A stretch of DNA of 64,000 nucleotides from Thiorhodovibrio litoralis (GTDB lineage Bacteria > Pseudomonadota > Gammaproteobacteria > Chromatiales > Chromatiaceae). The position numbers were made by a program, and so were the translations under genes. The notes beneath the pieces are model-generated. The model did no database searches and was not told the DNA's origin. It was given only the letters and a program-made list of their open reading frames with translations. Within the stretch, counting starts at the first letter, position 1; every line of letters starts with the position of its first letter. The stretch lies in the NCBI RefSeq assembly GCF_033954455.1, contig NZ_CP121473.1, positions 4,636,501 to 4,700,500 on the forward strand, written 5' to 3'. Positions 51,981 through 60,735 of this stretch are shown here, piece after piece.

Positions 51981-52575
51981 GCGGGGATCATGTTTATCAG
52001 CCGCGCTAAAGCAGCGCGATCAGGCCGGCAGTCCTTGCAGCGATTTATGAATTGGAGCCCAACAGATCGACCCAGCATGTCGGCAAGTTTCAGACCCCGT
52101 CAATGCGCCACAATCAGGCGTGGCTGCCCAGCCAGGGTTTGCCAAAACGGACGATGAATGCGCAAAAAATTGCGCAGATCACAGTTTGGCCAAAGGACAG
52201 CGAGCGATCACAGTCTTATAGCGGACTTGCTGGATCGTGTTCAAACCAGCCAGTAACAGTGCGGACCGGGTCCGCTAATAGGTAGTGGCGGCACCCTTAT
52301 GCGGGCCACCAAGCGTTTTACCGTAACAGCTCCAACCAGAGGATTCAACCGCCTACCTGGATCGCCCGGATTACCTGACCGATGCAACTGGTCCCGTTGC
52401 AACCGGGCCGCCGCACCGCTGCAAGTCACTTAGGAAGCCACTTAGGGGCACGTAATGGAATGTGATTTGCATCACATTTCGGTTGCAGCAGCGACTTCTT
52501 ATTCTGAATTCACTCACCGGTTTTCGCACGACACCTGCCCAAAGCGCTCATTGCCCTACTGAGAGTATTGAAATC
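51981..52575. other. Long intergenic region, 595 bp, with CRP-type site
   Basis: The region separates proV and the divergent CheW-domain gene. It holds the near-ideal CRP site at 52459-52478, a direct repeat (CACTTAGG at 52427-52434 and again about 12 bp on) and no credible ORF. The proV promoter should lie in the left part, but no clear element was seen. Confidence 0.55.
52459..52478 (+). promoter_or_regulatory. CRP/Vfr-type palindromic binding site
   Basis: TGTGA (52461-52465), six bases, then TCACA (52472-52476) matches the CRP consensus exactly, and the palindrome extends to AATGTGAT/ATCACATT. A -10-like TATTCT at 52500-52505 lies where a class II CRP-activated promoter would put it, so transcription should start near 52512, upstream of the ATG at 52576. 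Confidence 0.75.
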
Positions 52576-53565
52576 ATGGCCGCTTCGACTCAGCCGCAGA
52601 TTCATCCTGAAAGCGCAAGCCTCGACTCACTGATGCCGCAAATGCCCCAAGTTAGGGCATACAGCACCAGTTTGGACGCCCTCGCAGAGCGCTGGAACCT
52701 GCTCGCCCTGCTCGGGCAGATGAGTAACATCGGCATGGACATGACCGAGACGCGCGAAGGCTTTCAGAATCTGACCAAGGAACTGCTGCACCACCTGGGC
52801 ACGGAAAACCTAAAAAAAACAGTGGCCGAGATGCAGGCCAAGGCGCAGGTGGCGGTAGATATCGTCATCCGCAATCTGTTTGAGCGCACCGCCGATATTG
52901 GCTTTCTGGCGACGGACGATGATTTTCGCGACTTCATTGCGATGCTCGCAGCAGTCGCCAGCCGGGCAAACCCGCCGCGCCAGCGATCACACGCCCGGCC
53001 CCAAGGTCCCAGCTATCCGCAGCCCTCGGGCAATGAACTCACGACCGACATATCTACCTTCCTGATCGGGGGGCGCCTGTTTGGCGTTGAGTCCTGCAAC
53101 GTTGTCTGCTCCATCAACGACCAGCAAATCACCCCGCTGGTATGCTCCAACCCGGGCTTCATCGGCGTCTTCTCCTATGCCGGACAGACCGTCGGCGTCA
53201 TTTCCATCCACGAGCTGCTCGGCATGACAAACCGCCCCTACAACGCCGAGAGCGACGGCATTCTGTTGGTGAAGGTCAAACCGCGCGACGGCGTCAACGA
53301 GGACGAAGGCATTCTCGGCATCGTCATCGACCGCATCATGGACAGCCCGGAAATCCCCAACCGCAGCATCTCCCGCTACGGCTCGGAGCTGGCTGGCAAG
53401 ACCGTTCTGACGAAGGCCGTGGTGCGCCCCGACAGCGGCAGCGAGCGCGCCACTATGCTGTCGATTCTCGATGTCGAAGGACTCGAGGAGCGCGTGACTC
53501 GCAGCCGTGCGAATGGCACCGCACCGGAGATACCGCTACTCGGGCGCGACACGCCGCAGCGATGA
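52576..53565 (+). CDS. CheW-domain chemotaxis-like protein with N-terminal helical module
   Basis: The 329-residue protein has an N-terminal helical module of about 140 residues (LAERWNLLALLGQMSNIGMD, then VDIVIRNLFERTADIGFLAT) resembling the region before sensory domains in some chemoreceptors. A CheW domain follows at about 160-310: STFLIGGRLFGVESCNVVCS, VFSYAGQTVGVISIHELLG and LGIVIDRIMDSPEIPNRSIS. CheW domains bridge receptors and CheA. The N-terminal part makes it more than a plain adaptor. No other che gene is nearby. The Met at 52576 starts MAASTQPQ; the frame extends upstream but without similarity. A CRP-type site lies about 110 bp upstream. Confidence 0.85.
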   Translation: MAASTQPQIHPESASLDSLMPQMPQVRAYSTSLDALAERWNLLALLGQMSNIGMDMTETREGFQNLTKELLHHLGTENLKKTVAEMQAKAQVAVDIVIRNLFERTADIGFLATDDDFRDFIAMLAAVASRANPPRQRSHARPQGPSYPQPSGNELTTDISTFLIGGRLFGVESCNVVCSINDQQITPLVCSNPGFIGVFSYAGQTVGVISIHELLGMTNRPYNAESDGILLVKVKPRDGVNEDEGILGIVIDRIMDSPEIPNRSISRYGSELAGKTVLTKAVVRPDSGSERATMLSILDVEGLEERVTRSRANGTAPEIPLLGRDTPQR

Positions 53566-53746
53566 ATGTCAGGCCTACAACCAAGGCGATTCTCGGCGCG
53601 ATGAAGGCATAAGATCACCCGCTACCGCGACAAGCCCGGTGCCGGCCAGAGCAATGCCCGATTCTCCGGCGCCAAATCGGGAGTCCCAGAAGGCGTGAAA
53701 TTGTTATGCTTGTCCGATCATTCCGTGCGTTGAATCCGGACCAGTC

Positions 53747-55876
53747 ATGAGTTTTTTTCGAGACGCCGAACAGCCCTTCGAACCGCCACCGGGCGATGAT
53801 GCCGCTCACCCGCGTTGGGAGGTCCCCGATCTGATCGACTTCGACTACTACGTCGAGGCCGACGAGCGAGCGAAGAGCGACACCGCCGCCGCGCGCCAGT
53901 CGCTCGCCAAGCGCGACCGTGCGCTTTACCTGGAGCGCATCAAGCCGCGTCTGCGCGAGACCGAGCACACGCCAAGCCACAGGCGCATGGCCCTGCGACT
54001 GTGGCTTGCCGAGCGCCGCCGAAGCGAGGACCCGCCTCTGCGCCCACTGCTGCCCGGCGCATCCTTCGCGCGCGGCCAGCGTGTCGTCACCATATTGCTG
54101 GCGATCTTTGGTCTCATCACCGGCGCAACCGTCGCCTCGGCCCTGCTCCAGTACGAAGGTGAACACCCGGTGAATGTGTCCTGGTACATCCTGGTGCTGG
54201 TGATTCTGCAGCTCGGCCTAGTGGGCTTCACCCTCGGTGCCTGGGCCATGCGGCGCAGCAAGTCTATGCAGCAGGCACTGCGCGATGTGTCGCTGCTCGC
54301 GCACCTGATTCGGCCGCTGTTTTCGCGCGTTGCGCAGTGGATTCAACGCCATCGCCTCGGGCAAATGCCACCCGAGGTACGCGACCGGGCCAAGGCGCGG
54401 CAGGGATTGCTGCAATCCCATTTCTCGCTCTACGGCCCCGCGTCCTATTTGCCCATGTTGATTCCGGTGCAGGCCTTCGGCATCGCTTTCAACCTGGGCG
54501 CGATCAGCATGACCCTGCTGCTGCTGTGGTTCACGGATTTGGCGTTCGGCTGGGGCTCGGCGCTGAACATCGACCCGGCTGTGATCTACCACCTGACCAA
54601 GTTCATCGCCTGGCCCTGGAGCTGGCTGTTCGGCGAGGGCGCTGGCTATCCGACCCTGGCCGAAATTGCCGGCACCCGCATTTACCTGAAAGATCCGCTA
54701 TCGATGTTTGATGCCGAGCATCTGCGCGCCTGGCGCTGGTTTTTGGTGCTCGCCGTCACCAGCTACGGCCTCCTGCCGCGGCTGGCGATGCTGGGACTTT
54801 CCGCTTTTATTCAGCGCCACGCGCTCGACCGCCTACCCTTCACCCATCAGCGCACCCAGGCACTCTACACCCGCTTGGTCACGCCTGATCTGGACACCGG
54901 CGTCGGCAAGACCGGGATGGGGCCGGCAATGCCGATTCCCGCGCCGCTCAAGCCCGTGACCACCAAGCGCTCGGCACCGCGCGGGGAAGAAGCCCCGCCG
55001 GCTGACAAAGAGACGCCGCCAAGCGAACCCGCCAAGGCAACGCCGTCGCAAGCAGACGCCCCACAGCCGCAGACTCAGCCTGCCGGCGGTCGACAAGCAA
55101 CGGAAACCGGGCCTGCCTCCACTCCCGCTGGCCCAGCGCAGACTCCCAATGCGTTCACTGCTCCCAAAGAACCTCCGGCAGCGTCGCCCAAGACAACTCC
55201 CGCACAGAAAACGCCTGCGGCGGACGGCACCAAGGCTGCTCCCGCGGAAACGAGTAAGGCAGCTCCCGCGCCGACGCCTCCCGAAACCGAGACTCCCACA
55301 ACTGCGCCCCCTGCCGCAGAGACTCCCGGCATCGCGCCCGATGCCTGCGTGCTGCTGCTGCATGTCGATGTCGCCGATGTGCTCGAAGACACCGATCACG
55401 GCCGACTGCAACAGCTGTTGCGCCAATGCTCTGGCTGGCGGGTAGCCAACTCCGCCACCTATGGCGGTGGCACGGCCATGGCCGATCAGGCCGTCGCGCT
55501 GATCGAAGACTGCGACTGGGGGTCACCACCCGCGCGGGTGGCGCTGATCGATGACGGCTCGCAACCGCCGATTACCGAGCGCCTGCGCTTCCTGCGCCGG
55601 GTGCGCGCCGCGGCGGGCGATCAGGCGCAAATCCTGCTCGCGCTGACCGGCGACCCCGATGGCGACGACCCACTGCCGCCGGTCAGCGACTTCGATTTCG
55701 GCGACTGGCAGCGCAAGATCGAGCAGCTTGCCGATCCGTATCTGCGTCTGACCATGCTCGCCCCCGCGGCCGAGGCAGCGCCTGCGGGCGAAGTCAGCGA
55801 CGACCAGACACAGCACAACGGATCGACAGATGACCGGGCGACGGATGATGCTGGCGCCCAGGAGAAGGAGCGCTAA
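53747..55876 (+). CDS. DUF2868 membrane protein, partner of DUF3482 GTPase
   Basis: The 709-residue protein starts with the DUF2868 soluble segment (DLIDFDYYVEADERAK; LERIKPRLRETEHTPSHRRM). About four or five transmembrane helices follow (VTILLAIFGLITGATVASAL; WYILVLVILQLGLVGFTLGA; LIPVQAFGIAFNLGAISMTL; FLVLAVTSYGLLPRLAMLGL). A Pro/Ala/Thr/Lys-rich linker of about 130 residues and a C-terminal soluble domain complete it. The stop overlaps the next gene's ATG by one base (TAATG), so the two are cotranslated. The pair is widespread in Proteobacteria, but its function is not established. Confidence 0.85.
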   Translation: MSFFRDAEQPFEPPPGDDAAHPRWEVPDLIDFDYYVEADERAKSDTAAARQSLAKRDRALYLERIKPRLRETEHTPSHRRMALRLWLAERRRSEDPPLRPLLPGASFARGQRVVTILLAIFGLITGATVASALLQYEGEHPVNVSWYILVLVILQLGLVGFTLGAWAMRRSKSMQQALRDVSLLAHLIRPLFSRVAQWIQRHRLGQMPPEVRDRAKARQGLLQSHFSLYGPASYLPMLIPVQAFGIAFNLGAISMTLLLLWFTDLAFGWGSALNIDPAVIYHLTKFIAWPWSWLFGEGAGYPTLAEIAGTRIYLKDPLSMFDAEHLRAWRWFLVLAVTSYGLLPRLAMLGLSAFIQRHALDRLPFTHQRTQALYTRLVTPDLDTGVGKTGMGPAMPIPAPLKPVTTKRSAPRGEEAPPADKETPPSEPAKATPSQADAPQPQTQPAGGRQATETGPASTPAGPAQTPNAFTAPKEPPAASPKTTPAQKTPAADGTKAAPAETSKAAPAPTPPETETPTTAPPAAETPGIAPDACVLLLHVDVADVLEDTDHGRLQQLLRQCSGWRVANSATYGGGTAMADQAVALIEDCDWGSPPARVALIDDGSQPPITERLRFLRRVRAAAGDQAQILLALTGDPDGDDPLPPVSDFDFGDWQRKIEQLADPYLRLTMLAPAAEAAPAGEVSDDQTQHNGSTDDRATDDAGAQEKER

Positions 55877-57321
55877 TGGCCGCACCCCAAGACATCCCCA
55901 CGCTGGCCATTATGGGCCATCCCAATGCGGGCAAGTCCTCGGTGGTCGCCACCCTGACCGAAAACGACCGCATCGAGATCGACAAGCGCGCCGGCACCAC
56001 CACCACCTCGGACCGCTACCCGGTGGTAATCGACGGCAAGACCATCATCGCCTTCATCGACACCCCAGGGTTCCAGAACCCGAGCGACATTCTCGAGTGG
56101 TTCCAGACCCACGAGCGCGAGACCGATATTGCCCATGCCTTTGTGGAGGCCCATCGCCATGATCCGCTGTTCAGTCACGATGTGGCCCTGCTCGAGCCAG
56201 TCGCAGCGGGTGCCGGCATCATCCTGGTAGTCGACGGCTCCAAACGTATCAAAGAGAAAGACCGTACCGAGATGGAACTGCTGCGGCTGACGGCGCGCCC
56301 GCGCATGGCGATCCTCAACAATCTCAGCAAAAGCGAGAAGTTCATGCCAGCCTGGCAGGATGCCCTGAGCAAGGCCTTTAACTCGGTGCGCGAGTTCAAC
56401 GCCCACCGCGCCACCTATGCCGAACGCGTCAAGCTGCTCAACGCGCTGAAAAGCATCGATCAGCGCTGGGAACCGCAGCTTGAGGAGACCATCGAGGCCT
56501 TCAGCCACGACTGGGAGAGACGCATCGACTCCAGCGTCACCACCATCATCGGTCTCCTGCGCGAAGCCCTGACGTTTCGCATCAACCGCGTGGTGCGCGT
56601 CAGCGATCTGCAGTCAGACGCGGACCGGCGCGAAATTCAGCAAAGTTTGCAGAAAACTTTCCAGGACGGGCTTCGCAAGCTTGAGGTCGAGGCACAGGCC
56701 CAGATCCGCGGCCATTTCCGCCACAACGTCTGGAATCTACCGGCGGATTCCCTGCTGCAAAAAGATCTTTTCTCCGACGAAGTCGGCAGGGCGCTGGGAC
56801 TCAATCGCGTGCAGATGGCGTTGGCGGGAGCCGCAGCCGGCGCGACCACCGGCGTCGGCATCGACCTGTCCCTGGCCGGCGGCAGCCTAGGCGCCGGACT
56901 CTTGCTCGGCGCCGCAGCCGGCAGCGTGCTCGGCGCACTTGGCGGCGCCGCGCTAGCCAAGGTCGACATCCAGCGCACTCTGGGCGTCGAGCGCTTCTCG
57001 CTCGGGCCGGTCAGCAATCAGCGTTTTCCTTTCATTCTCCTCGATCGCATCCTGCTTTACTGCGCCCGCGCGATGAACTGGTCACACGGTCGCAAGGCCG
57101 CGGATGACAGCGCCCCCAACCGGGTTCCTGACCGGCTGGCAAAGCGCAAGCGTGGCTTTACCGAAGAACTTTCCCAAGACCAGCTCAAAACGCTGGCTAA
57201 GTTCTTTGGCGACGTGCGCAAAGCCAAAGACAGCAAGTTCGAAGACGACAGCCGTTTGATTCTCGCCGAGTTACTGCAAGGATTGTCAGCAAGCGAGATC
57301 GACAGTCGCGCGGAGCTTTGA
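55876..57321 (+). CDS. GTPase of the DUF3482 family
   Basis: The 481-residue protein begins with an Era/Der-like GTPase domain: P-loop GHPNAGKSSVVATL, switch region RAGTTTTSDRYPVV, and G3 FIDTPGFQNPSD. A helical middle follows, and then a Gly/Ala-rich hydrophobic stretch (GAAAGATTGVGIDLSLAGG, LLLGAAAGSVLGALGGAALA) at about 315-360 that looks like membrane insertion or a hairpin. The C-terminal part is DUF3482. Coupled with the DUF2868 membrane protein, it probably acts at the inner membrane. Relatives include dynamin-like and YjiA-type GTPases, but the role is unknown. Confidence 0.88.
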   Translation: MAAPQDIPTLAIMGHPNAGKSSVVATLTENDRIEIDKRAGTTTTSDRYPVVIDGKTIIAFIDTPGFQNPSDILEWFQTHERETDIAHAFVEAHRHDPLFSHDVALLEPVAAGAGIILVVDGSKRIKEKDRTEMELLRLTARPRMAILNNLSKSEKFMPAWQDALSKAFNSVREFNAHRATYAERVKLLNALKSIDQRWEPQLEETIEAFSHDWERRIDSSVTTIIGLLREALTFRINRVVRVSDLQSDADRREIQQSLQKTFQDGLRKLEVEAQAQIRGHFRHNVWNLPADSLLQKDLFSDEVGRALGLNRVQMALAGAAAGATTGVGIDLSLAGGSLGAGLLLGAAAGSVLGALGGAALAKVDIQRTLGVERFSLGPVSNQRFPFILLDRILLYCARAMNWSHGRKAADDSAPNRVPDRLAKRKRGFTEELSQDQLKTLAKFFGDVRKAKDSKFEDDSRLILAELLQGLSASEIDSRAEL

Positions 57322-57413
57322 GCGCCCACCTGAAGGCAACAAAAAAGTCATACAAACGCCGTTTCCAGGGCGCGCGCATCACACGCCGTCTATCACTGTC
57401 AGCGTGATCGCGC

Positions 57414-57986
57414 TTAGAGCTTCATGACAGTGTAACCCTGGGCTCCTAGCTCGATTTCGGCCGCCAGCGCGCCCAAGGCGACGCCGATGTCGTCACGCAC
57501 GTTCTGATAGTAGTAACCGCTATCGACGATCGCCTGACCGCAGACGTAAAGCTTCACACCCGCATCCTTCAGCTTGCCGAGCAATTCCACGTTTGGATTC
57601 GTGGTGCCGAAGCGCGCTTTGTAGCTGTCATCCTTCAGCACCGCGCGGGTCGCGCTGCCGTGTAGAATAACGACAATGTCGAGATTCTTTGCCGGCTTGC
57701 CATCCGTGCCGAACAGATTCACCACCCGTGCCACATGCCAGAGCCCCGGATTGACGGCGTGCGCGCTCGGGTCGCCCGCGGCGATATCGAAGGCCACTTT
57801 GTAGTCAGCCTCCGGGTCCGGCTGAAAATCCGCGTCCGGCAAGGGATTGATATACCCATAGCCGCTGATGACAGGCGCCTGCCATTCCGCGACCTTCTCA
57901 TCGGCGCTTGCGACGCTGAACCAACAGCCCATTAGGATCGCAGCGCCCAACACCCCAGAACAACGGCCCAATCGTCTTGATTTCAT
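57414..57986 (-). CDS. Secreted DsrE/DsrF-like protein
   Basis: The 190-residue protein has an N-terminal signal peptide (GVLGAAILMGCWFSVASADE) and a DsrE-like fold. The family features are KVAFDIAAGDPSAHAVNPGL, IVVILHGSATRAVL, and VKLYVCGQAIVDSGYY with a cysteine in the sulfur-carrier position. Cytosolic DsrE proteins move sulfur, and exported relatives occur in many sulfur and metal-stress operons. The role here is unknown. It is converging with the DUF3482 gene and stands alone. Confidence 0.85.
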   Translation of the reverse strand: MKSRRLGRCSGVLGAAILMGCWFSVASADEKVAEWQAPVISGYGYINPLPDADFQPDPEADYKVAFDIAAGDPSAHAVNPGLWHVARVVNLFGTDGKPAKNLDIVVILHGSATRAVLKDDSYKARFGTTNPNVELLGKLKDAGVKLYVCGQAIVDSGYYYQNVRDDIGVALGALAAEIELGAQGYTVMKL

Positions 57987-58240
57987 GCTTCAGCTCCACA
58001 AGTTGCGGCATCCAAAATAAAGCGAAGGCGTGATCGAGCCAGCCCATTCAGACTGGCAACCCGCCCGCGGACAGGATATACCAAAAGCGCAAGATTCCGA
58101 CCACCGGCAAGAAATGCACACTGTAGATGCTGCGAAAATTGCCAATTGGGTTTAATGTTGCGGACCAAAGCTACGCGTTTATCCTTAAATGGTCAGCGAA
58201 TCGCCGCGGCCCTGAATGTCTGCATTGACTGGAGCGCCCC

Positions 58241-59515
58241 ATGGATCGCCAACAAGCCGCCAAATTCATGCTCGATTGTTTGCGCATGATGCTTGCCCGC
58301 AAGGGCTCCGACCTGTTCGTCAGCTCCGGTTTCCCGCCCGCGTGCAAGATCGACGGCAAGCTGACTCCTCTGAGCGAAAAGGCCCTGACCTCGGAGCAGA
58401 CCGGAGTCTTGGTGCGCTCGATCATGAACGACTTCCAGCTCAAGGAGTATGACGCCAAAAAGGAATGCAACTTCGCCATCAGCCCGTCCGGTATCGGCCG
58501 TTTTCGCGTCAACGCGTTCGTACAGCAGGGACGCGCCGGCGTCGTGCTGCGCACCATCCCGACACAAATCCCCGACATGGACGAGATGGGCCTGCCGCCG
58601 GTGATGAAGGACCTGGTGTTGACCAAGCGCGGCATGATTCTGCTGGTTGGCGGCACTGGCTCGGGTAAGTCAACCTCCTTGGCCGCCATGCTTGGCTATC
58701 GCAACGAAAAAACCCATGGCCACATCATCACCATCGAGGACCCGGTCGAGTTCGTGCATGAGCACCGCAACTGCCTGATCACCCAGCGCGAGGTCGGCGT
58801 GGATACCGACTCCTGGGACAACGCCCTGATAAACACCCTGCGCCAGGCGCCGAACGTGATCCTGATCGGTGAGATCCGCCAGCGCGAGACCATGGAGCAT
58901 GCAGTCAACTTCTCCGAGACCGGCCATCTGTGCCTGTCCACCCTGCATGCCAACAACGCCAACCAGGCACTCGATCGCATCATCAACATGTTCCCGGAGG
59001 AACGCCGCGCGCAGTTGCTGATGGATCTGTCGCTGAACCTGAAAGCAGTTATTTCCCAGCGCTTGCTGCCGCGCATCGGCGGAGGACGAGTCGCGGCGAT
59101 CGAGATCATGATCAACAGCCCACTGATTCAGGATCTGATTTTCAAAGGGAAGGTGCATGACATCAAGGGCGTCATGAAGCGTTCGCGTGAGCTTGGCATG
59201 CAAACCTTCGACATGGCGCTGTTCGACCTCTACGAAGCGGGCCTGATTACCTTCGAGGATGCTCTGCGCAGCGCCGACTCGATGAACGAGCTACGCCTGA
59301 AGATCAAGCTCGAAAGCGCCGAGGCAACCGAGGGCGACGCCTTCGGCGAGGCGAACGGACTCGCGCTGGTCGGCGAGGACGAGGAAGACCTGCCGCCCGA
59401 AGAAATCGGCAAGAAGTTCGGTACCACGGAAGACCCATCGGAGACCGCCTTCGACCTCGACAGCTTCGACCTGGCCGAGGCCTCGATGGACCTGGAATCG
59501 GAATTCAAACGCTAG
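58241..59515 (+). CDS. pilU: PilT/PilU-type pilus retraction ATPase with acidic tail
   Basis: The 424-residue ATPase powers twitching motility or pilus retraction. It has an N-terminal PAS-like part (MLARKGSDLFVSSGFPP), Walker A VGGTGSGKSTSLAAML, and the Asp box IITIEDPVEFVHEHR. Walker B is VILIGEIRQRETM, and the His box is GHLCLSTLHANNANQ. After the usual end at about residue 360 comes an acidic tail of about 60 residues (EDEEDLPPEEIG, then DSFDLAEASMDLES). The ECNFAISPSGIGRFRV segment is closest to PilU. A second PilT/PilU gene follows 56 bp downstream. Confidence 0.9.
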   Translation: MDRQQAAKFMLDCLRMMLARKGSDLFVSSGFPPACKIDGKLTPLSEKALTSEQTGVLVRSIMNDFQLKEYDAKKECNFAISPSGIGRFRVNAFVQQGRAGVVLRTIPTQIPDMDEMGLPPVMKDLVLTKRGMILLVGGTGSGKSTSLAAMLGYRNEKTHGHIITIEDPVEFVHEHRNCLITQREVGVDTDSWDNALINTLRQAPNVILIGEIRQRETMEHAVNFSETGHLCLSTLHANNANQALDRIINMFPEERRAQLLMDLSLNLKAVISQRLLPRIGGGRVAAIEIMINSPLIQDLIFKGKVHDIKGVMKRSRELGMQTFDMALFDLYEAGLITFEDALRSADSMNELRLKIKLESAEATEGDAFGEANGLALVGEDEEDLPPEEIGKKFGTTEDPSETAFDLDSFDLAEASMDLESEFKR

Positions 59516-59571
59516 TTACTCTGCCCTTCTACCGACCCTGCTGAGCGCGGACAACAAGACCGGAATCGCCC

Positions 59572-60627
59572 ATGGACATCACGCCCTACCTGAAACTGAT
59601 GGTGCAAAAACACGCATCGGATCTCTTCTTTACCGCCGGGACTCAGGTCAAGATCAAGATCGACGGGGTGATCCAGTCGATTGGCGACACCGTCTTCGAC
59701 ACCAACATGTGCGCCGCGGCCATCCATTCCATCCTGACAAGAGAGCAGATTGAGTTTTTTGAGACCCACCGCGAGATCGACTTCGGTATCGGGCTGACCG
59801 GACAGGGGCGTTTTCGCGTCAATGCCTTCCACCAGCGCGGCACGCCGGCGATGGTCATCCGCTACCTGACCAGCAAGATCCCAACCATTGAGGAGCTTGG
59901 GCTGCCGGAGATTCTCAAACGCCTGATCCTGCATCGGCGCGGCATCATCCTGATGGTCGGCGCGACCGGCTCCGGCAAGTCGACCACCCTGGCCGCCATG
60001 ATCGACCATCGCAACATATCGCGCCCCGGTCACATCCTGACCATCGAGGACCCGATCGAATATTTGCACGGGCACAAGAAATCCATCGTCAACCAGCGCG
60101 AGCTGGGCATCGACACCATGGATTACGCAACCGCGCTGAAAAGCGCGCTGCGCGAAGCCCCTGACGTGATCCTGATCGGCGAGATCCGCACTCGCGAAAC
60201 CATGGAGGCCGCCATCGAGTTGTCCGGCACCGGCCACCTGGCAATCTCCACGCTGCACGCGAACAACGCCTACCAGACGATGGAGCGCATCATCAACATG
60301 TTCCCCAAGGAGATGCATCGGACACTGTTCATGGACCTGTCGCTGAACCTGCGCGCCATCATCTCCCAGCGCCTGGTGCGCACCGTGGAGGGCAAACGGG
60401 TGGCTGCGATCGAAATCCTGATGAACACACCGCACATCAGCGACCTGATCCGCGAAGGACGCGTGGACGAGATTCGCCAGGCCATGGCCGAGAGCAAGGA
60501 AGAAGGCATGACCACCTTCGACGATGCCCTGCTCAAGCTCTACCGCGACGGGCTCATCTCGCTGGAAGAATGCCTGGCCAATTCCGACTCGGCCGCGAAT
60601 CTGGAGGCACGGATCAACTTTGGCTAG
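59572..60627 (+). CDS. PilT/PilU-type pilus ATPase
   Basis: The 351-residue hexameric ATPase has the same motif order: QKHASDLFFTAG, Walker A VGATGSGKSTTLAAMI, Asp box ILTIEDPIEYLHGHK, Walker B VILIGEIRTRETM, and His box GHLAISTLHANNAYQ. It ends with the family's FDDALLKLYRDGLISLEE. It lacks the acidic tail of its upstream neighbour. The tandem pair suggests two functionally distinct retraction ATPases. It follows in the same orientation with a 56-bp gap and no visible terminator. Confidence 0.9.
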   Translation: MDITPYLKLMVQKHASDLFFTAGTQVKIKIDGVIQSIGDTVFDTNMCAAAIHSILTREQIEFFETHREIDFGIGLTGQGRFRVNAFHQRGTPAMVIRYLTSKIPTIEELGLPEILKRLILHRRGIILMVGATGSGKSTTLAAMIDHRNISRPGHILTIEDPIEYLHGHKKSIVNQRELGIDTMDYATALKSALREAPDVILIGEIRTRETMEAAIELSGTGHLAISTLHANNAYQTMERIINMFPKEMHRTLFMDLSLNLRAIISQRLVRTVEGKRVAAIEILMNTPHISDLIREGRVDEIRQAMAESKEEGMTTFDDALLKLYRDGLISLEECLANSDSAANLEARINFG

Positions 60628-60735
60628 GGCCACCCGAACCCGTCGTTCGAAGGCGGCGCCCGAACACCTTATCCGCAGGACGGCGGGAGATCGAGAGCGT
60701 CAAGCTACTTACTGGGTAGCTGGAAGGATGCAGGT

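Noticed and set aside
52052-52285. 77-residue ORF in the proV/cheW-like intergenic region
   Set aside because: No ribosome binding site, no family likeness, and it lies in a region that instead holds regulatory sequence.
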